Positions 23,601 to 32,600 of a stretch of 64,000 nt of DNA are shown piece after piece. Source of the stretch: Gonatopus flavifemur. Taxonomy: Eukaryota; Arthropoda; Insecta; Hymenoptera; Dryinidae. Each line of letters starts with the position of its first letter. The stretch's first letter is position 1. Under the pieces are notes generated by a model that worked only from the letters and a program-made list of their open reading frames with translations, did no database searches and was not told the DNA's origin. The stretch is taken from contig JAFFJZ010000006.1 in NCBI GenBank assembly GCA_018340375.1, forward strand, positions 27,348,001 to 27,412,000. Direction: 5' to 3'. Both the position numbers and the translations under genes were made by a program.

Positions 23601-26600
23601 CGCAGTATTTTTACGAGACCGATTGCCGAATAGGAATTGTGGATTCGTAGACGAAAGCGTGTCATCTTCCTACGGTGGGGAGAAGACGGATGTTACCGAA
23701 AGCACTCCCCTTAGATCGTTCTATCATCCTTCCTCGGAAAATCAGGTACGTAATTATTGTTTGTAAAGAATTCATGCTGTATTCTTCTCATCATCGCTTT
23801 TTATCTCATCTCATTCATCGGCAGGTGCCTAAAATATTAGAGTCCGCGAATGCGAAGTCTAGAGTGAATCATACTTCACACACGGAATCGTCGTCAACAT
23901 CGATTCCCCAAGGAGAGGAAAATGAGGATACCAAATGGGAGCCAACTACAATAGCTGGATCTGTCTCTTTAGACAATTGCGTCGTGTCGCCGTCCTTGGT
24001 GAGATTTTATTGGATCGATAATGAAATAATTACACTATGAACATACGCGTGTTGTATATGTACGTGCATGTACACAAGGGTGTATTCGTGGGTGAGGGTA
24101 AATGTATGTCAATAGACTCTACGTTTCATATTGATTCCATATTCATGCAACTCCTGTCGATCAATATTCCAGGCTAAAGATAGATTAATAAATCACACAA
24201 AGACGCTCTTCATGTATCTTCGGAAGAATGTTGTCGAGAAAATGTTGTTAGAAATTCGGGAGATCGCCAGAAATTTCCAAAAATCGGGAGAAAATGGGAC
24301 AAATTTTGGAAGAGTTTGAATTTGTTTTATTTTTCATTGAATTGTCAAGTCACTCTTGGGCGAAAAAGAAATTCCACGAAATTATAACCTAGAACGAAAC
24401 GGAAAATCCTTATCCCCCCGTATACCTCTGTTTAGAACTTTGGCGGAAAAAGGGGAGGGTTTCATTCAAATGGCTCTCATTTATCCACCAATAATTCTCT
24501 ACCTTCCATTCATAGGTGGTCCTAACAGCACACCCTTCGATTTCCACGTTCCCAAGAGAACACAAACCTTCAGGAACGTTCATTGAATGTTCCTGGAGGT
24601 TTGTGTTCTCTTGGGGTTCGTATCTTCGTAGACTCTACGTGGATACAAGGTGAAGGATCGGGGGTTATGCTGTAGGGTAAATGACCAATCATAAACGTAG
24701 AAAAAATATTCTTAATCTCTCTCCATTGGCCTGAAATAATTATCAGAAGCATCCCGTACAGCACCGGACATTCCTACGTTGCTTCTACGTTGTTTCCACG
24801 TGGAATCTTCGTTCATCCACGTAGAGTCCACGGAGATGCGACGTAGAAATCGATGGATATGCTGTTAGGGATTCAATGATATAATATGTTGCGAGTTTCT
24901 TGAATGAATGAATATGGAAGGTCCAGAGGAAGTTCAGGGAGATTTCGAAATACTTGCAAACATCATCGGAAATCTAATTTTCGTGAAACAATACAGAGAT
25001 TTCTTTCGAATCATTCCTAAACCACCCTGCTCGAAGAATTTCATTGATTCCGAAATTGATTCTTAATGGGTTTGAATCAGTTTTCTGCATCGGAATCAAT
25101 GAGATTCTTCAAGCAGGGCAGGGCAGTCCTTTGGTCATTTTTTCAACACTTTCTCTCGCGTGTTACAGAAACAAGAACCAGAAACGAATTGCGAGCAACC
25201 GAAACAAGAACAGTTGCGATTCAATCTCTGTTCAAGACCGTACCACCAATCGCAACGGGCGAAGCCTAGTTGCAAACAACCGTTACCAGGATTTCATCAA
25301 GCTTTCGGCTCAACGGAAATTGGCAAATTTTCAAGATCGGAATTTTTCGTCAACATGGTGGGAGAGAACAACATTGGCCGAGTCGAAAGTAGAAACGTAA
25401 GTGAAAATTGTGCTTCTGTAAAAACAAAAAGTGAAACTACCAGTACGGTTGCGAGTGATATCGCCACAGCCGCCACTGTGCTTATCGCCACAACAAAAGC
25501 CAACAACGCCACGACGACCCTCGCCACATCGTTGATCGAAAAAACATTCAATGACGAAGTTGATACAACGTCGGCATCTAATTCTACTAAATACAGGGGC
25601 TCCAACGACGAAGGGGCTCTATTACCTTCCTCGCCGATGAGTCCGTACTGCGGACTCCCAACGGCCCCGCAGTGGCACAGTCCACACGTTGATCCGATAG
25701 GTAGTGAAATTTAAACGAGGGTCAAGGTATTTAATGGGACACTAGTCGGTATCGTGAATAATGAATGATAAACTTCTGTGTAAATTAGGGACATTAGAGA
25801 AAGTCTCAAAGAAAAATGACGATGATTAGTTTTCTAAAGATCAATTAATATTCGACAATATTATAAATCGTTAGATTATTGTTCTTTTGTGCGAAAAAGA
25901 AAGTATATGAGATATCAATTATATTTGTTTTCTTGTATAAATTTTAAACTCGTTTTCAAATGTCAAAGTCTCATCCCGTACAGCCCAACCATCGGTCCTC
26001 CAACTAGCACTTCGGCACTACGTTGCCTCCACGTGGAAGTCAACGGAGATGCGACGTGGAGATCGGTGGAGGAAGAAACAGGGTTGGGTTTATTACGTGA
26101 TTTTTCAATTTCTTACGTATCATACTTGGTTTCTGACACGTAATATATGTAAGATACTCGGTTTTTTATGTGTCGTAAACCATGTAAAATACTTAGAAGT
26201 ATGTTACCTGCCAACCCTAGGGAGAAATAAGGGAGAATCTCCTTTGAAGTGACGGAGAAATGTCCACCCCCTGTTTTTTTTTTAATATAATTTATATATT
26301 GGTGCATTCGAATTTAAGTTTTATTGAAAATACAGGGGGCGAACATTTCTCCGTCGCCTCAACGGAGATTCTCCCTAATTTCTCCCTCATTTCCACGGCT
26401 CCCATTTCTCCACCGAAGTCCCAGGTGGAGGATCGATAGTTGAGCTGTACGAGATATGCTGACAATTTTTTCTTGGTGGTTCTTCTCTTGTACGTGGGAA
26501 AACTGAACTCTCGAAATACACACTTTTTGCGTAGAAAGAAAAAAATGTATGCCGTATCAAGGTGTGCTTTCGTTGATCATTTATAATTCTATGCGATGAT

Positions 26601-29600
26601 GATTCTGTAACCGAAAGTTTTGATAAAAATGTTGTATTTGAATTTAAACTTTAGAGGACTGAAAATGTTGGGAAACGAACGATCCTTTCAAGATTAATCT
26701 GGTTGTTTATACAAAAATTATTCGATCGATAATACGAGAGAGCGAGGTGAAAGGGATTTTATGGTGAACAATAAGTAGAAATTGTTTCAACCGAAAAGTA
26801 ATGATGATTCGTGAAAGAACATTTCCCCGACAGGTTTAATAGGTTTGTATTAGAAACATTCAACCCATCAACGAAAGGATTCAGATTGAAATGATTTTCC
26901 CTAAGTGATGTATACAACCCTCTCTTTTGGGGTTATCGAATTAGTACGATGATTTTTCTCCACGTTTGATCTAAATTTCGCTCCATGATGGATCTCATTT
27001 TACTGAGTTTCTTTTGCGGGAGCGGCAAATTTTTTACTGTGACAGCAAACTATTTGTTATCACAAAAATAAATTGGAGAAATTTTTACAAAGACTCGAAT
27101 AAGCGACGCGTTGCCATCCTACAAGGTAAATTTCTGATATTAATTAAAAATAAATCGCTGGCACGGCTAACAAGATTGCTGTGTTAACAAAAGGTACCCA
27201 GGAAAATGAGATTTTCATGTTATTATTTGCAGACCGAAGCAATCAAGTACGAGGACAATGAATTAATTATTCACGAACTTGAAATATTTTTCATAAAATT
27301 CATTTTTCTCTCTCCCTAATGTCCTTGACTGGTTCGACGATGAAAACATATCGTGATATTTAATTGAGCCAAGTTACTCTCCCGAACGGATTTCATCGAA
27401 AAATATATTGTCAATAGTCAAGTCGAAATTATTTCATTGAAATAAATGAGATGAAATCCATTCTGCGTGTGAATGAGTGTGATCCTTGAATCTTCCATAT
27501 TGATAATACATTAAAACTGTTACGTGAATACGTTACGCGTGATTCGTTGTGTGATTAATAATTTATAAATAAAAACAAAAAGAGAAAAATGAAAGCGAAG
27601 AAAGGATAATTCTCGTCTTTCGATAAATTATACAAGTGATTTCGGGTTCGTCATTCGCGTCGATCTAAACGCAAATAGATAGAAAAATTTAGTCATAATT
27701 TTGTGAGAATTTATGAACATTTACAAAACATACATATTGTTTACACAGAGAAAGTTTGTGGTATGAAAAAAGAACGCATTTCAAATCAAAATCACGTGAA
27801 ATCACATGAAATTCATTTCTAACTTAAAATTGATATTTGAAATAAATTGAATTGAGTTTTATACATACGAAATTAATTGTTGCGAAATACTGTGACGCTT
27901 CAATAACGTATGCCATCTCCCATGTGGAAATTCCTAGAATTGTCAAAAGGTGCGGTACTGGCAAGATTGTATTTGCCGTAGTTCGGCAAAAACAACGATT
28001 TCTATTCAGAATCTTTGATGTTTCTTAACCCTGCTTGAAGAATCTCATTGAACCGATTGATTCTCATTGATTCCGATGTGGAAAACTCATTCGAATCCAT
28101 TGAGAATCAATTTTCTAATCGGTTTGAATTGGTTTTCTGCATCGGAATCAATGAGATTCTTTGAAGGGGGAAATACAATTAGACGCAGAAAAAAATGCCA
28201 TTTTCAAGAATTTATTTTTAATAGAAGTTATTATTGGAATAATTTGAAATTTTTGGGGATTAATAATAGGTGTTTGAAGTATAGAAACAAAATTTTTTTG
28301 TTCCATTGTGAGCAATATGGTAGCTGCAAAGTGACTTCAACGGAGTCCCTTGTTTTAATTGGCGCTGAAATTTTGATTGAGCTGAAATTGTTGCAAAAAT
28401 AGGGGCACAAAGCACTGTTTTTCAAAAAAATAAGCACCAAATGGAGAATTTTTTGGTTTTTTTTCAAATTATCCTAGTTCACCGAGGATATACAAGTATA
28501 ATTGACCTAAATTTGAGATCAAAATTGCGCCCTGGAGGACTTCCGTCACTTAAAACAAGGGACTCCGTTGAAGCCACTTTGCAGCTGTCCCAAAAAATTT
28601 TAAATTCAAACGGCACTGTGTCAGTATCGCACCAGAGTTGGTAACATTGTAGCGTAATATAAAAATACAATAACGGAGCCAGGACTCATGAAACCTTGTC
28701 TGATGATTAAATCGATCGTGGATCAAAGTTCAAATCTTTTCAAATTTCTTTGAATTTCACTGAAAAACTTTGAGAATCCAGGTGAAAATATTTTATTGAA
28801 TCCTATGGTGAAATTTCTGATTGAATTGCATTGAAACCTACTCATTTTCCCATTCGTTAATGAGATTTTATGAATTATTTGTAACAGGGAAGAAACCTTA
28901 CGGGAAAGATTATTATTATCGTATTATCACAGTAGCGGGCCATTTGGCAATTTCCACTTGGGACGATACAAAACCAAAAGATTTTTATAAAATATTTGCA
29001 GCAACGACCATTGTCAATCTTTTCTACACCGCAAACATCAAGGTCCATTTTAGATTTCGAATATTCGATAGCGCAGCTATGAGGAGTCGAATAATTACCA
29101 AAATCGAAGTGCTTCCTTTCGAATTTTGCCTAATCGCACTGTATAAATTGTGTGCTTCGATACTGTTTTTCTTCCGGAAAGTCCTACTTAGGATCCTATA
29201 TTACTCTTCTTCTTATCCAATGTCATGTATTATTTATTTATCAATTTTTTTTTTCTCTCAATAAAGAAAATCAAACATAACTCAAATCAAAACTTCCAGC
29301 TTCGCGTAAATCCTCAAAAATATTCCGTTCGTTTAGAGCATATTCCGAAAGATGGTTAAAAACTAACTTAAAAATCGAATTCATATTCAATTTCTAAGAG
29401 AACAAAAAAATTGGTGCAAGTTTTGCCCAGAATTTGACCACAGTGGAACACCACGGCCTTCCATGCTTTAATGTGATTCTGAAAAAATCTAAACAAAACT
29501 TGGAAGAATTTGAAAAAAATTCTGAAAAACTCTTCACCGAGAAACCTCGGAAATTTTCAAAGATTTTCACAGAATTTTTTCTCTTCAAATTTCAGGGAAA

Positions 29601-32600
29601 CCAATTCGTTTCGGTTAGCGTCAACTCTTAAAATAAGCTCTGTTTCGTTGATTCATAGATTCACACAAAAACCCCAGTCACTTTTCTTTGATCGTAGTTA
29701 TTATCGATTTTATCATCAAACCGAATGACGCTTGTTCAAAAATCAAAACCCCATTCGTACTTTGAATATGTGGTACGTTAAGGTATAATCAAACTACGTT
29801 GACGAGCGTAATATGTTAATTATGGAAACGGTTTTCTTTCTCAATAATGATCAACTTCATCGACAACACATCATCCAAAACATGATTATAATTCATTTTT
29901 CATGAGAAATTTCTTGCAAAAAAAAAACACAAATCAATGTAGTACTTGGCTGGGTAGCTCGTTCGATGAAAGTCAGTGTTTTGAAATGAAAAGCGTGAAA
30001 AAGGAGAAGCCTCCCTGGTGAAAAACACAGCGTGAGTAAAGCGCGCATAGCAGCCAAATCACTCTTCGCCAGTTTTCCATCTTTCTTCGAATATACACCA
30101 TCGGAAAAGGATCGATATAATTTTGAGAAAAGTGAATTGGCAGCCATACACGCTCCGCGCATGCTGTGTGTTTTCACCAAAGCTGATTAAAAATTCCCAT
30201 TTCTTCCGATCGACTATAGATCGAAATTCCAATTAAAACTGAAATTAAATTCCGCACATTTACCAGGTGGGCTGAAAAGTTCGTAGGCTGATATACAGAT
30301 GGCGTTATTAGGGGCAAATCCACATGATTGTCAGTTAGTACTAACCTTAAATAGACACGAGTAAACATTTACCAATTGTCCGACCGTTGGTTTGCGAGAT
30401 ACAGCATTGAAAGTAAATTAACTTTTGTTATTGTTGGAAAAATGGATAAGAAAGAATTCCGTGTGTTGATTAAACATTGCTTTTTGATGAAAAGAAATAC
30501 GGTTGAAGCCAAAGCATGGCTCGATAAACTTTATTAAACTTTTATTCGGACTGTGCGCCAGGAAAATCAACGGTGGAAAAGTGGTTTGCAAAGTTTAAAC
30601 GAGGTGATATGAGCATTGAAGACGATGAACGCAGTATGGACGTCCCAAAGAGGCTGTCATCGATGGAAACATCAAAAAAGTGCACAAACTTGTTTTGAAT
30701 GATCGAAAAATGACATTGATCGAGACAGCTAAGACCCTAAAAATATCCAAAGAACGTGTTGGTTTTATTTTAAAAGAACATTTGAACATGCGAAAACTGT
30801 GTGCGAATTGGGTGTCGCGCTTGTTGACTCTTGATCAAAAACAACAACGAATTGATGATTCTGAGCACTCTTTGAAGATAATTAACCGTAATAAAGCCGA
30901 GTTTTTTCATCGATACATCACAATGGATGAAATATGGATTCATCCCTACACTCCAGAAGGCAATCGACAGTCAGCCGAGTGGACTGAACGAGGTGAACCG
31001 CATCCAAAGCGTGCAAAAACACAGCAGTCGGCTGGGAAGGTTATCCTGGCATCTGTTTCCTGGGATGCGCAGGGTATTATATTTATCGATTACCTTAAAA
31101 AGGGCCAGACGATAAACAGCGACTACTACATCAAGTTATTGAAGGACCAAATCACGAAGAAACGACCCCATTTGGAAAAAAAAGAAAGTTCTGTTTCATC
31201 AATCAAAACAATGACAAAATTGCATGAGTTAGGCTTCGAATTACTTCCCCATCCACCTTATTCACCAGATCTGGCCCCTAGTGACTTTTTTCTGTTCGCA
31301 GACTTGAAAAGAATGCTCGGTGGAAAAAAATTCAAATCTAATGAACAGGTAATCGCCAAAACTGAAGAGAAATCTTATTATAAAAATGGCGTCGAAAAAA
31401 TTATTGATCCCTATAATCGCTGTATCTCCCTCGAAGGGAACTATATTGAATGAGAGAAATTGAATCTTACCAAAGAAAATGTGTTTTACTATGTTAGCCT
31501 ACGAACTTTTCAGCCCACCTGCCCCAATAAAAATATTTCTCTTCAAAACTTCAACAATTTCTCTACAAAACTTCATTATCGCAATTCTTAGAGAAAGAAA
31601 GAATTTTTTCAACAGATTCATCTTCCAAAACTCTGTGAAATTCTGCATATTTCTGAAAATTTCTATTGCCAATAAAGGTTTCTCTGTACATTTCCAACTT
31701 ATCGGTCGAAGTTGTTTTGTTGAGAAATGTTGAATTTTCTCAATATTTTTCTACTTGATAAATGGTGGAAACATTTGACGAGGAAAGGAATTTTCTCCAC
31801 GAATTCATACATTTCTCTGCAAACTACATTTGCAGAAAAAAATTTGAATTTTCTCTTTGTTCGTCTATTCCAAGAATATTACGGCTTGTGGCGGAGAGTT
31901 GAGTTTTCTATACAAATTCATACATTTTTCTCAAATCGCATTTGCGGAGATAAAGTGAATTTTTTCAAATTTTTCAATCGACTCGAAACAACTTGAGTAA
32001 AATTCACTAGTAGGCCTCGAAAAAACCTCTCTCCCACGACCCACTCATTTTTCCTTTCGGAGGATTCTGAATCGATTAGTCCATATCCGACGGGAACGAA
32101 TTTTTTAAAATTTTCTATCGATTTGACCCAGCACTTGGAAAAATTTACAAGTTAAGGTCGAAAAAAACCTTTCTCCCACGATCTACTCATTTTTCGTTTC
32201 ATAAGATTCTGAATCGATTGGTCTATATCTTACTGGGACGAACTTTCAAAATTTTCTATCAATTTGACTCAGCACTTGGAAAAATTTACAAGTTGAGGTG
32301 AAAAAAATCCCCTCTCCCACGACCTATTCATTTTTCGTTTCAGAAGATTCTGAATTGATTGGTCTATACCTCACGAAAACGAATTTTTCCAAATTTTCCA
32401 TTGCGATGATTCCCATAAGTGGTACTTTAAGATTACTGTAGTCATCTCGGAGATCCGCTGATGTGATAGAGGCTTTGCTTCTCACTCGCAGGACCCGGGT
32501 TCGATCCTCACTGAGGAAAGTTCCTAAAAATAGACTTTCAATGTGGTGTCTCTTCCGTAATGTCATCCAAGTCGAACTGGAAGGAGATTTGTAGAGATAA

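Noticed and set aside
28860..29264. 134-codon frame ending near AATAAA
   Set aside because: AT-rich, no recognisable domain, inside a gene intron. Could be chance; kept only as a note.
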